From an uncultured Aquimonas sp. (lineage in GTDB: Bacteria > Pseudomonadota > Gammaproteobacteria > Xanthomonadales > Xanthomonadaceae): a stretch of DNA of 64,000 nt. The stretch's first letter is position 1; the number at the start of each line of letters is the position of its first letter. Of this stretch, positions 1 to 7,662 are shown one piece after another. A program made the position numbers and the translations under genes. The notes under the pieces are model-generated. The model saw nothing but the letters and a program-made list of their open reading frames with translations. It did not search any database and was not told where the DNA came from. The stretch is from NCBI RefSeq assembly GCF_937888285.1, contig NZ_CALART010000097.1, positions 13,376-77,375 on the forward strand. Reading direction: 5' to 3'.

Positions 1-1
1 T

Positions 2-130
2 GGCCCGCAGCGCTTCCAGGACCAGCACGGCAACTGGTACTCGCAGCCGCCCGGCTCAGGGTTCGCCCGCGACGAGAGAACTGGCAGGCAGTGCCAGATG
101 AGCGGGAAAGTGATCGTGCGCTGCGACTGA
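2..130 (+). CDS. C-terminal end of an unidentified protein (5' part outside window)
   Basis: An open frame enters from the left edge and stops with TGA at 128-130, giving about 42 residues that end in GKVIVRCD. The segment is polar and reads like real protein (HGNWYSQPPGSGFARDERTG) with two cysteines near the end. I do not recognise the family. It is followed by degraded sequence rather than another gene. The reading frame is supported only by the plausibility of its composition. Confidence 0.5.
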   Translation, partial: GPQRFQDQHGNWYSQPPGSGFARDERTGRQCQMSGKVIVRCD

Positions 131-180
131 CGTGCGGCGTGAGGCTCAGTGGGGCACCACTGGCGTCACAGCGCGAAGGT

Positions 181-200
181 CAGGTTTTGTTTTGACACAT
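181..200 (+). repeat. 20-bp tag repeat, copy 1
   Basis: CAGGTTTTGTTTTGACACAT lies 8 bases past the stop codon of PIN remnant A. Two further copies (528-547, 4134-4153) have one C/T difference and the same position relative to a PIN remnant. Confidence 0.7.
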
Positions 201-208
201 CCCCGCGC

Positions 209-513
209 TCAGCCCCGCCACGGATCCACCAGCACCACGCCCGTCTCGCGAATGTCCGCCACGTTCCGCGTCGCCAGCGGCGCCGAGTGGACGCGGGCGA
301 TGGCGGCGATCCTACCGTCGGGTGCGCGCTTCGAGCGACCCGGCGCGCCGCCTCGCCCATCCGCTCGCCGTAGCTCAGCGCGGCCTCTTCGGTAAGCGCA
401 AAAAGGCGCCCGGCGAAGCGGCTGCGCCAGGCCTCCAGACCATCGGCCAATCGCTGGGCGCGTTCGTCGGGGCGGATCGTGCGGATGCCGAAGGCGAGTT
501 CGGCGATCACCAC
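209..513 (-). pseudogene. Frameshifted PIN-domain (VapC-like) toxin remnant, copy A
   Basis: The reverse strand encodes VIAELAFGIR and the middle of a PIN-domain ribonuclease toxin. Near 320 the frame breaks, and the family-typical end (IAAIARVHSAPLATRNV, then VVLVDPWRG and stop at 209-211) continues in another frame. The N-terminal third with the first catalytic Asp is missing. No antitoxin is visible. The fragment has the same 20-bp tag on both sides (181-200 and 528-547), so it looks like a decayed, rearranged cassette rather than a working toxin. Confidence 0.6.
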
Positions 514-527
514 CGCGGCGCGAGGGT

Positions 528-547
528 CAGGTCTTGTTTTGACACAT
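528..547 (+). repeat. 20-bp tag repeat, copy 2
   Basis: CAGGTCTTGTTTTGACACAT lies 8 bases past the stop codon of PIN remnant B and directly abuts the truncated 5' side of PIN remnant A. It therefore marks a junction between two gene fragments. Confidence 0.7.
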
Positions 548-555
548 CCCCGCGC

Positions 556-645
556 TCAACCCCGCCAAGGATCCACCAACACCACGCCCGTCCCACATTC
601 CGCGTCGCCGGCGGCGCCGCGTGGACGCGGGCGATGGCGACGGTG
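556..645 (-). pseudogene. PIN-domain toxin 3'-end remnant, copy B
   Basis: Reverse-strand sequence encodes a VAIARVHAAPPATRNV-like stretch, then after a small deletion and frame change VVLVDPWRG and stop at 556-558. This matches the last ~35 residues of VapC-type PIN proteins and parallels remnant A. Nothing upstream of this part of the toxin is preserved. Confidence 0.5.
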
Positions 646-810
646 GAGATGGCCTTGGTGGCGGCGCACCTGATCGAGCGCTTCGATCTCGCGTCGACCG
701 ACCGCGGCGCCCTGCCGGAACCCTTGATCGATCTCGCGCTGAAGCCGAAGCAGGCCCTGCGCCTGCGGTTCACGAAGCGCGCGCTCAGCGCTCCGAGTGC
801 GCCGCCTTGA
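646..810 (+). pseudogene. Possible cytochrome P450 C-terminal remnant
   Basis: The plus strand reads ALVAAHLIERFDLAS, a short gap, then PEPLIDLALKPKQALRLRF-TKR before a stop at 808-810. The spacing and pattern (helix L end, RF, then a P..L.LKPK..LRL tail) resemble the last 50 residues of bacterial P450s. No heme-binding Cys motif is present upstream because the frame runs into PIN remnant B. This is inference from a short stretch. It could be an unrelated tail. Confidence 0.35.
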
Positions 811-975
811 GCCAGTGCCGGCGCTTGAACAGCCCCGGTTTGATTAGGTCGACGAAGGCGCGAGCCGGCCGCTCAAGTCGATGTTGAGTGCGACGCGGTC
901 GCAGCGGGCATCGGGGGTGTCGATCATTGTGGCGGTCAGGGAGCCCATGGCGGGGTGATGCGGCATGGAAGGCTC
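811..975. other. Degraded intergenic sequence
   Basis: No intact gene. The reverse strand has short protein-like stretches in two frames (MIDTPDARCDRVALNIDLSG, then RAFVDLIKPGLFKRRHWLK) interrupted by a stop, suggesting another decayed gene I cannot identify. Confidence 0.4.
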
Positions 976-1158
976 AGAGCATGCGAAAAAAGAGCCATGC
1001 GCCTACTGCGGCCGCCTCTGGCCGCCCGCGGCGGCAGCACGCTCCGCGAATTCCGCGGTCATTTGGCTCACCAAACTCCCTTGAGTTCACGTACCGCGCT
1101 TTACCGCGAACGCCCAGAGACGCCCTCGCTACGGCATCTGGGTGTTTTCACACGCTCT
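976..1158. mobile_element. MITE-like element, family 1, copy A
   Basis: 183-bp element bounded by imperfect 14-bp inverted repeats: AGAGCATGCGAAAA at 976-989 and TTTTCACACGCTCT at 1145-1158. The interior (GCGGCCGCCTCTGGCCGCCC and onward) is closely matched by 62460-62635. It has no coding capacity. It ends 6 bases before the stop codon of the cytochrome b561 gene, so it may also act as that operon's 3' end. Confidence 0.75.
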
Positions 1159-1164
1159 CCGCCC

Positions 1165-1704
1165 TTACATGCGGTCGAGGATGCGGCGGTCGCGCACGAT
1201 CCACTGATGCCAGAGCGCAGCGCCGACGTGGAGCGCCGCAACGCCGGCCAGCGCCCACGCGCCCCAGACGTGCAGGTACCAACCGATGACAAGCGACGTC
1301 TCGTCATCCGGTCGCGTGGACAACACCGGAGCGACGTGCAGAAGACCGAAGAGGTCCAAGGGCGTCCGCATCCACGCCCACAGCACCAGCCCGCTCAGCG
1401 GCAGGAGCAGCATCAGCGCGTAGAGCGCTGCGTGTACAACGGCGGCGATCCGCTGCTGCCATCGCGGATCACCCAAGGGCGGGGGCGGCGTCGGTCGCCA
1501 GAAGCGCACGGTGAGCCGCAGGGCCAGCAATACCAGCAGCACCACACCGAGCTGCAGGTGCGCGGCCATGAGAGCCTTGCCCAGCAGGGCGTCGTCCACG
1601 CGCTCGGAAAGCCATCCGAGCAGCCCCTGCACCGGCAGCGTCAAGGCAGTGGCCCAGTGCAGCCTGCGATGCAAACGCGAGTAGCGTCCCTCGATCCTGC
1701 TCAT
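1165..1704 (-). CDS. Cytochrome b561-family membrane protein
   Basis: 179 residues with four hydrophobic helices and the family's histidines: RLHRRLHW near residue 15, AAHLQLG near 50, AVVHAALY near 90 and VAALHVGAALWHQ near 160. These would bind two b-type hemes for transmembrane electron transfer. The ATG at 1704 is chosen because it overlaps the stop codon of the upstream dioxygenase-like gene as ATGA, which implies translational coupling. It is the last gene of the sigma/FecR-like operon. It probably passes electrons to or from a periplasmic partner, but the partner is unknown. Confidence 0.85.
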   Translation of the reverse strand: MSRIEGRYSRLHRRLHWATALTLPVQGLLGWLSERVDDALLGKALMAAHLQLGVVLLVLLALRLTVRFWRPTPPPPLGDPRWQQRIAAVVHAALYALMLLLPLSGLVLWAWMRTPLDLFGLLHVAPVLSTRPDDETSLVIGWYLHVWGAWALAGVAALHVGAALWHQWIVRDRRILDRM

Positions 1705-2375
1705 CGGCCTGCACCACATTCCGGGTATCCGGGTACGCCCGCTCCAAGCACGACGTCACGCGTAACCTCCCAGCCCGCAGGGCTGCGCCTCGGCATGACG
1801 ACCCCAAGTCCACCCGTCCCCCGCGCCAGCTGACGCTCCTGATCCGGCGTGAGTTTCGAGTCGTCGCGAAACAGCAGGTCGTCCACGAGGTACGTGGCGC
1901 ACCCGGGCTCGATCACCTGCATATGGATGTGTTCCGGAATGTCCGCCCCCGGATAGCTTCCCGGTCGAATGGTGACGATCCGATAGCGCCCTTCGGAGTC
2001 GCTGCGCACCCAGCCACGAAGCCGGCCGTGACGACGCGCCTCCCGGCCCAGGCCTTCCGTTTGGGCACCCGCCGGGTAGATTCCGGTGCTGTCGGTCTGG
2101 TGAAGGTAGATCAGCACGTCAGGACGGGGGTTGCCCACCGCATCGATGATGCGGCCATCCACCGTCATCGGCACGCCGGGCGTCGTCTTCTTCCAGAGAA
2201 CGAGTTCGGTGGGCACCTCGGCGGGCAAGCCATCGAATGCCGCCTCGCAACCCTCGCAAGGCAGCCCGACGAGTGGCTCCTGCGGGCGATCGTCGCGGCC
2301 GGCGGCCGACGCTGATGCCAGCGCAAGCGCGACTGAAAGAGCGACGAATGCATTGCGTGCAATAGGCGTGTGCAT
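1701..2375 (-). CDS. Exported intradiol ring-cleavage dioxygenase-like protein
   Basis: 224 residues. A signal peptide (cleavage after ASASA, about residue 25) is followed by the beta-sandwich of the protocatechuate 3,4-dioxygenase family: DGRIIDAVGNPRPDVLIYLHQTD, RGWVRSDSEGRYRI and PEHIHMQV. The Tyr and paired His residues expected as non-heme Fe(III) ligands are visible. Two CxxC-type cysteines (LPCEGC) sit after the signal peptide. A good Shine-Dalgarno AAGGAG lies 8 bases before the ATG. Secreted members of this family are poorly characterised, so the aromatic substrate is unknown. Its placement between a FecR-like regulator and cytochrome b561 suggests an envelope redox role. Confidence 0.8.
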   Translation of the reverse strand: MHTPIARNAFVALSVALALASASAAGRDDRPQEPLVGLPCEGCEAAFDGLPAEVPTELVLWKKTTPGVPMTVDGRIIDAVGNPRPDVLIYLHQTDSTGIYPAGAQTEGLGREARRHGRLRGWVRSDSEGRYRIVTIRPGSYPGADIPEHIHMQVIEPGCATYLVDDLLFRDDSKLTPDQERQLARGTGGLGVVMPRRSPAGWEVTRDVVLGAGVPGYPECGAGR

Positions 2376-2426
2376 CGGAGTACTCCTTGGGGTGGAGTTC
2401 CGAAGACGCCCGCACGCGGCAAGGTG

Positions 2427-3464
2427 TTAGCCGGATCCGGATTTCTCGTCGGCGATTCTCGGCAGGGCATCGCGCCAGTGCCACCACCACGCCTTGGTGC
2501 GTGGATACGGCAGGGCATCCCACGCACGATCCAGCGCTTCGCGATCCGCCTGTCTCAAACTCTCGCGACGTATGGCGCCTGCGGCGGGCACGACTTCCAC
2601 GAAGCGATCGAATACGGGGCTGTCGGCGAGATTCGGGTGGCGCTGCATCAGCGAAAGCAGAGTGATCGCATCGGCGGGTCGTGCCAGCGCCGCGAGTGTC
2701 GCGATGGCGGGGTCGTCCAGGGTGATGGGGGCTTCTCGCGCATCGATGACTGCGAGTGCCAGCTTGAGTGCCGCCGGTGCATCCTGGGCGTGCGGCGTGC
2801 CGACGGCCTCGCCGTCACGCATGGCGACTTCGGCGCCCTGCGGCACCAGTACCTCGACCCCATCGCGTTCAAGCAGCACCCAGCCGCTGTCCACACGCAG
2901 CCAGCCGCGGCCGTCGAGGTCGCTCTGCACGCTGAATTCGCAGCCGAGGTCCCACAGCCTGCCTTTGGGGAGGACCACGCCAAACTGCTGAGGTGGAGCC
3001 CAGATGCGCGCCGACAGTTGGCCGTGGACCAGGCGCACGCGATGGCGACCCGTCGAGGTGGCCTGCATTTCGATCCGAGACGAAGGCTCCACCCTCAGTT
3101 CGCCGATGCGGGCCACGCGCAGGCGCGCCCAGCCATCCGCGCCGGTGACCAGCATGTCGCCCGGCGCCAATGCGGCTGGCGACCCGCCACCTTCGATGCG
3201 GACACCATGGCCGGCAATGACGGGCCAAGCGGCACCGTCTGGCCAAAGCAGCCGATGCTGCAACCACGCAGTGATGCCCACCGCAAGGAAGGCCAGTGTT
3301 GCGGCGAGCGCCATCCCGATCGCATGTCGGCGTCGTCGCCTCGGCAGCCGCCGCGGAGTCGTGGTGCGGCTCAGGGCGAAGGTGGAGAGCTGGCGCTCCA
3401 GCGTTTGGACGTCCCGATCGGGTGTTCCACGTCCGCTCCACAGGTAGTCATCGTGCCCGGTCAT
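2427..3464 (-). CDS. FecR-domain transmembrane (anti-)sigma regulator
   Basis: 345 residues: a short cytoplasmic N-terminus, a basic stretch (PRRLPRRRRRH), one membrane segment at about residues 47-68, then a periplasmic FecR-like domain (GDMLVTGADGWARLRV, ELRVEPSSRIEM, GQLSARI, PKGRLWDLGCEFSV). It overlaps the ECF sigma gene by ATGA, the usual arrangement of a sigma factor with its membrane-bound regulator. Unlike iron-uptake FecR systems, no TonB receptor follows. The downstream genes are the dioxygenase-like protein and cytochrome b561. Confidence 0.8.
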   Translation of the reverse strand: MTGHDDYLWSGRGTPDRDVQTLERQLSTFALSRTTTPRRLPRRRRRHAIGMALAATLAFLAVGITAWLQHRLLWPDGAAWPVIAGHGVRIEGGGSPAALAPGDMLVTGADGWARLRVARIGELRVEPSSRIEMQATSTGRHRVRLVHGQLSARIWAPPQQFGVVLPKGRLWDLGCEFSVQSDLDGRGWLRVDSGWVLLERDGVEVLVPQGAEVAMRDGEAVGTPHAQDAPAALKLALAVIDAREAPITLDDPAIATLAALARPADAITLLSLMQRHPNLADSPVFDRFVEVVPAAGAIRRESLRQADREALDRAWDALPYPRTKAWWWHWRDALPRIADEKSGSG

Positions 3465-3994
3465 TGTTCGTTTTCCTGTTCGGGAAGGCCCAGGGCCTGG
3501 CGCAGCAGGTGCATGCCGCGGTGCAGGTTCACGCGAACGCTTCCCGGCGTCAGTCCGGTCCGCTCCGCGATTTCAGGGCCAGACAGTCCTTCAACCAGCC
3601 TCAGCATCAGCGTGAGGCGATAGGCCTCGGGAAGTGCCTTCAACGCGCGGAGCGCGCGTTCGGCATCCGCACGATCCTCGTGAGCAGCGACTCCTGATGC
3701 GCCATCGACCTCAACGCCAGTGAGTGGTGACGGCCGGCGCGCGAGGTCTGCTGCCGCGCGTCGCGCGATGCTGAGCAGCCAACCGCCAAATGCAGCGTCG
3801 TCGCGCAACGCAGGAAGGTGCTGCAGCGCGGTTTCGAACACCTGTTGCGTCAGGTCTTCGGCATCGGCCGGGGTGGCGCGACCGAGCAGGACGCCATGCA
3901 CCACGGGTGCGTAACGACTGAACAGCGCCGCCCAAGCATGTGGGTCGCCTTGACGCGCCTGGCGTACCCAGTGGGCGGTGCTGCTGGACTCCAT
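3461..3994 (-). CDS. ECF-type RNA polymerase sigma factor
   Basis: 177 residues with region 2 (DAEDLTQQVFETALQHLPALRD, FGGWLLSIARRAAADLAR) and region 4 (LPEAYRLTLMLRLVEGLSGPEIAERTGLTPGSVRVNLHRG), the standard group IV layout. AGGGAG precedes the ATG at 3994. First gene of a four-gene operon (3994 to 1165) in which at least two joins are 4-bp overlaps. It presumably directs transcription of its own operon, held in check by the FecR-like protein. The inducing signal is unknown. Confidence 0.9.
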   Translation of the reverse strand: MESSSTAHWVRQARQGDPHAWAALFSRYAPVVHGVLLGRATPADAEDLTQQVFETALQHLPALRDDAAFGGWLLSIARRAAADLARRPSPLTGVEVDGASGVAAHEDRADAERALRALKALPEAYRLTLMLRLVEGLSGPEIAERTGLTPGSVRVNLHRGMHLLRQALGLPEQENEQ

Positions 3995-4133
3995 CCGATC
4001 TGGCTCCCTGCGAATTCACACGCTTTCAGGACGCGCCGGCGGGGTCGACCGTTAACACGGCGTATCGCCCTCCGTCCCCGCGGCCTTGCGGCATGGTGGC
4101 GCGACGAGGGCGAGGGTCAGCCTGGGCGAGGGA

Positions 4134-4153
4134 CAGGTCTTGTTTTGACACAT
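4134..4153 (+). repeat. 20-bp tag repeat, copy 3
   Basis: CAGGTCTTGTTTTGACACAT is identical to the copy at 528-547 and again lies 8 bases past the end of a PIN remnant. Both copies are flanked on the left by related CGAGGGTCAG sequence. Confidence 0.7.
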
Positions 4154-4161
4154 GCCCCGGC

Positions 4162-4303
4162 TCAACCCCACCGCAGATCCACCAGCACCGCCCCGTCTCC
4201 CAAAGGGTGCACCACCTTCCGCGTCACTAGCGGCGCTGAGAGAACACCGGCGATGGCAGCGCACCTGCCGTCGGGTGCGCCCATCGGTCGACCGGCGCGC
4301 CAT
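4162..4303 (-). pseudogene. PIN-domain toxin 3'-end remnant, copy C
   Basis: The reverse strand reads RAGRPMGAPDGRCAAIAGVL, SAPLVTRKVV and GDGAVLVDLRWG before TGA at 4162-4164. This corresponds to the last ~45 residues of VapC-like PIN proteins (acidic D, IAAIA, H, TRN, V). Only this end is left. With copies A and B it makes three decayed PIN ends in 4 kb. The rest of 3995-4359 shows no gene. Confidence 0.5.
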
Positions 4304-4359
4304 GCAACCGGGCACTGCAGTGCCCATACCCGTGGGGCCCTCATCCCCGAGAAGTCGAC

Positions 4360-5262
4360 ATGCTGATCCATGCCTCACGCGGATTCTCCCTGCTGCTCCT
4401 GGCCGCATTTGCCCTACCGCTGCGCGCGGGCGATCCCATTGAGGCTGCTGCTGCGGCCATTCTGGAGCGTCACGCCGAGGCGCCTCTGCTGGTGCTGGGC
4501 GAGCTGCACGGTACGGTCGAAGCGCCGGCCCTGGTCGCCACGCTGGCGGCGCGTCTGCTCGATTCCGGAGCGCTCACCGTGGCGCTGGAAATTCCCGCAC
4601 AGGAGCAGGCACGGCTTGACGCCTATCTGGCCTCCGACGGATCGACGCGGGCCCAGCGCGAGCTGCTTGATGGCGAGTTCTGGCAGCGCGCACCGGAACG
4701 CAGCGACGGTCGACGCAGCCGGGCGATGTTCGCGCTGATCGAACAGCTGCGACGGCTGCGCGCCACGCATCCGGAACTCCACCTGCTGGCGTTCGATGAC
4801 ACCGGCGTCTTCGATCACACGCGCAGCCGCGATGCCTTGATGTCCGACGCCCTGCGCGCCGCGCGGGCAGCGCACCCGGAGGCGAAGCTGCTGGTGTTGA
4901 CTGGCAACTACCATGCGCGCCTCGATCAGTCGGCACGCGCACGCTCCGGCGATCGCTGGATCCAACCGCCGCTGCCGATGACCGCACAGCTGCAGGATCT
5001 CGGCGCGATCAGCATCAAGCTGAGCGCGGTCGAAGGTGAGCAGTGGGCCTGCCGCAAACCCACCGCCCCTTGCGGAGTCATCCCCCTGCCGCGGCCTGCG
5101 TTTGCGCCCAGCAGTTCCGGCCTTGCGGCGTCGAACGCGGCCACGGCAGCCGAGCCCGTGCGTGTGTGGTCCGGTGGCACCAGTTTCCATCTGGAGATCG
5201 AGCTGCCGCGCCTGAATGCCTCCGAGCCGATCGCGCTGGACGACGCCTTGCCCGCGCGCTGA
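4360..5262 (+). CDS. Exported ChaN/EreA/TraB-superfamily protein
   Basis: 300 residues with a signal peptide (FSLLLLAAFALPLRA). The motif LVLGELHGTVEAP followed by VALEIPAQEQ, and later LVLTGNYHARL, matches the ChaN/erythromycin-esterase/Tiki fold, in which the Glu-His pair lies in the active or ligand site. Members include haem-binding lipoproteins and hydrolases, so neither substrate nor reaction can be assigned. There is no lipobox Cys directly after the signal. It stands alone, flanked by PIN debris and a gene-free region. Confidence 0.65.
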   Translation: MLIHASRGFSLLLLAAFALPLRAGDPIEAAAAAILERHAEAPLLVLGELHGTVEAPALVATLAARLLDSGALTVALEIPAQEQARLDAYLASDGSTRAQRELLDGEFWQRAPERSDGRRSRAMFALIEQLRRLRATHPELHLLAFDDTGVFDHTRSRDALMSDALRAARAAHPEAKLLVLTGNYHARLDQSARARSGDRWIQPPLPMTAQLQDLGAISIKLSAVEGEQWACRKPTAPCGVIPLPRPAFAPSSSGLAASNAATAAEPVRVWSGGTSFHLEIELPRLNASEPIALDDALPAR

Positions 5263-5796
5263 GGAAATTCCTGGGCGACGCGCCTCGGCGAACGCTTTGT
5301 TGCCCGCATCGGGTGAGACCAGCCGCCAGCTCGGCGTCCGCTGCAGGCGATGACCGAGTCCAGACTTTGGCTGATGGCGGGCCGGGGCCCAGCCTATGCT
5401 CCGTGGATTCCGTGGCCAGGTTTCAGGTCAGGACGGCCAGGGTGCACCCCAGGCTCGGCGATGTGCGCTTTCCACTGTGCGCTCTCTCTGTCGCAGCGAG
5501 GCCTGACACCCCTGGGCCGCGACGCCCGGCGCGCGTGAGTGGCATCAAGCAACTGCCAACATGGGCCAAGGGGTGCCTGCGGACAGGTTCATCGACCGTT
5601 GTCGGCCACAGGCCTCGGCCCGCCCTCTGCGCGTCCCCGCAGGCGGTGCAGTACCGTTCATGCTCGGAATTTTCTCGCTGGTCGGAGAGTGGCCGCGCGT
5701 TGTCGCCTGCGGCCGCGTTCCTGCGCCCGGTTCTCCTGCCCGGTACTCGCGCGTTGATGTGCGAAACCGGCCGACCCCACCTTGCGGAGAACGCCG
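5263..5796. other. Gene-free region with a degenerate REP copy
   Basis: 534 bases without a convincing gene. At 5374-5398 there is a decayed copy of the GGTGGGCC-N-GGGCCCACC palindrome (ATGGCGGGCCGGGGCCCAGC). No clear promoter motif was seen. Confidence 0.5.
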
Positions 5797-7104
5797 ATGC
5801 CCCTGCGCCAGATCGCCAGCCGCCTGTCGACTGCCTGTTTCCTGATCGCCTTTTCCAGCTCCGAGCCAGCGCAGGCGGAGGTGCAGACCCTGCCCTCCTC
5901 CGCAGATCTCGCGGTGGTTCCGGAACTGGTGACCGCCGAGACCCCGGGCGACTTCCTGCTCGCCTTTGGCACCCGCACCGGTGCCTACGCGGTGCCGGTG
6001 GTGGACGGCGAACTGCATCCCAGCCAGAGCCTGGTGCCGACGGGCTGGGGCCTCTTTCCCGCCGCTTCGGTCCAGCTCAGCCGCATGCCGGGGCGGGGCA
6101 TGCAGCTCGCCTTCGCCCAGGACAACCGCGCAGCGATTCCCTCCCTCACGCTGTGGTCGTCGGTGCTGGACAACAGCCTCAGGCCATCGGCGCCGGTGCG
6201 GATGCATTTCGCAGGCCCCGGCTCACGGGCCAGGCCCGCCGAGATCGACGTGCTTGCCGACGCTTCGGATGAGGTCTGCTGCAGTCTCGTCGCCTGGACC
6301 TACCCCGAAGCGCACCTGGCGCAACTCGAACTGCGCAATGCGCGCGGCGAGCGCGTCGCCAGTCATGAGTTCACGGTGGACGGCAGCACCGACGCGCGCG
6401 TGCGCCGGCCGTCGTTGGCCTATCAGGCCGATGCCGGCTTCTTCCTGGTCGCCTACGAAACCCGGCGCGATATCCGCGTGCGGCCGGTGTACGCAACGCG
6501 AACCTCTAACGGAAGCGGCAGCTTCAAGTCGATCGGCGCTGACCTGATCGTCGCCACCAAGACCCAGCCGGCCCGCTACGAGGACCTGGTCGACGGCCAT
6601 CCGCACGTCGCCTACTCGGCCGAGCTGCGCCAGTTCCTTGTGACCTGGCTCGACCACACGAGTAGCACGGGCACTGCGCGACGGGTGATGGCGCGCGCCT
6701 TGACCCGCGCGGGCGTGCCCAGTGGCGCCAGCTTCGTCGTGCAGACCAGCTGCGCGCCCAGCAACTGGACCTGCCTGCTGACGCGTCCGACCGCCGACGG
6801 CGCCCCGCAGGTATTCGCGATGCCCGGTGGCTTCCAGCTGAGCTTCGCCGCCATGCCCTGGAACCAGGCGGGTCGTTCCTGGGGCGTGCTGGGCTTTCGG
6901 CTCACGGCCGCCAGCAGCGGTTTCAACCTGAGCTCGCAATGGCTGCCGGGCAGCCTGGAGCAAGCGCGGATCAGCGCATTGCGCACGGCCTACGACGCGC
7001 GCTCCGGCATCGCTGCGGCGACGTGGCTGGCTACCACCCGCGACCCAGCGGGCCCGCTGGTTTTCGAGGAGACCTCGCTGAAGTTCGCCGACTTCCTGCC
7101 GTAG
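5797..7104 (+). CDS. Exported protein of unknown function, probably beta-propeller-like
   Basis: 435 residues. The start at 5797 is preferred over an upstream TTG because GGAG lies 7 bases before the ATG. A signal peptide ends near PAQAE. The mature part has repeated blocks of the type FLLAFGTRTG, FLVAYETRRDI, FLVTWLDHTSS and FQLSFAAMPWNQ, each a hydrophobic beta-strand pair about 80-100 residues apart, typical of blades in a propeller. Few cysteines, no catalytic motif recognised. Not assigned to a family. Confidence 0.6.
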   Translation: MPLRQIASRLSTACFLIAFSSSEPAQAEVQTLPSSADLAVVPELVTAETPGDFLLAFGTRTGAYAVPVVDGELHPSQSLVPTGWGLFPAASVQLSRMPGRGMQLAFAQDNRAAIPSLTLWSSVLDNSLRPSAPVRMHFAGPGSRARPAEIDVLADASDEVCCSLVAWTYPEAHLAQLELRNARGERVASHEFTVDGSTDARVRRPSLAYQADAGFFLVAYETRRDIRVRPVYATRTSNGSGSFKSIGADLIVATKTQPARYEDLVDGHPHVAYSAELRQFLVTWLDHTSSTGTARRVMARALTRAGVPSGASFVVQTSCAPSNWTCLLTRPTADGAPQVFAMPGGFQLSFAAMPWNQAGRSWGVLGFRLTAASSGFNLSSQWLPGSLEQARISALRTAYDARSGIAAATWLATTRDPAGPLVFEETSLKFADFLP

Positions 7105-7662
7105 CCGGGCAGCGCGCAGCTGCGGAGCGACGCGGGGCACGCGACGCGGTTCGACCATCGTGTGCGCCGCGACGGTCCACCGCATTTGCTGGGCCTTGGC
7201 CCCGCGCAGCGCTGAAGCGCGCTCCGGTGAATCCGACGACGGGGGCGCGTGGCGAAGGCGCAGCGATGACCAGGGCCAGGTTTCGGGCCAGGGTGAACCA
7301 GGGCCCATCCGATGGCAGACGCGAGGCGCAGCAGCCCGGAGGGCTTGGCGGGTGGTCCAGCTGCTGGCTTCAAGCCACTTGCAACTCGAGCACGCGGCCA
7401 TCAGGCGATGCCGTGAGAGCACGGCGAGCGTGAAGCTGCGGGTGGGCCGGTGCCCACCCTATGGCGTTCGCAGGATGCGGCAGCCCCGACGTGACACCGC
7501 TTGGTAGACGACGCAGCGGAAGCGCATGCTCTCCGTGAGACTGGCGAGGCCTGCGCCGTGGCCGGAGCACGATGCCGCGGCCGATGGGGGAATGTCGGAG
7601 GGGGGCACGCCAGTCCGTATCGGCACCACGGGAACTGTTCGTCCACGTCCAAGGGGAAGGTC
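7105..7662. other. Gene-free region with two REP copies
   Basis: 558 bases between two exported-protein genes. Palindromic GGTGGGCC-type repeats occur at about 7288-7314 (degenerate) and 7441-7464 (good: GGTGGGCCGGTGCCCACCCT). The start of the next gene has its own Shine-Dalgarno at the right end. Nothing else recognised. Confidence 0.5.
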
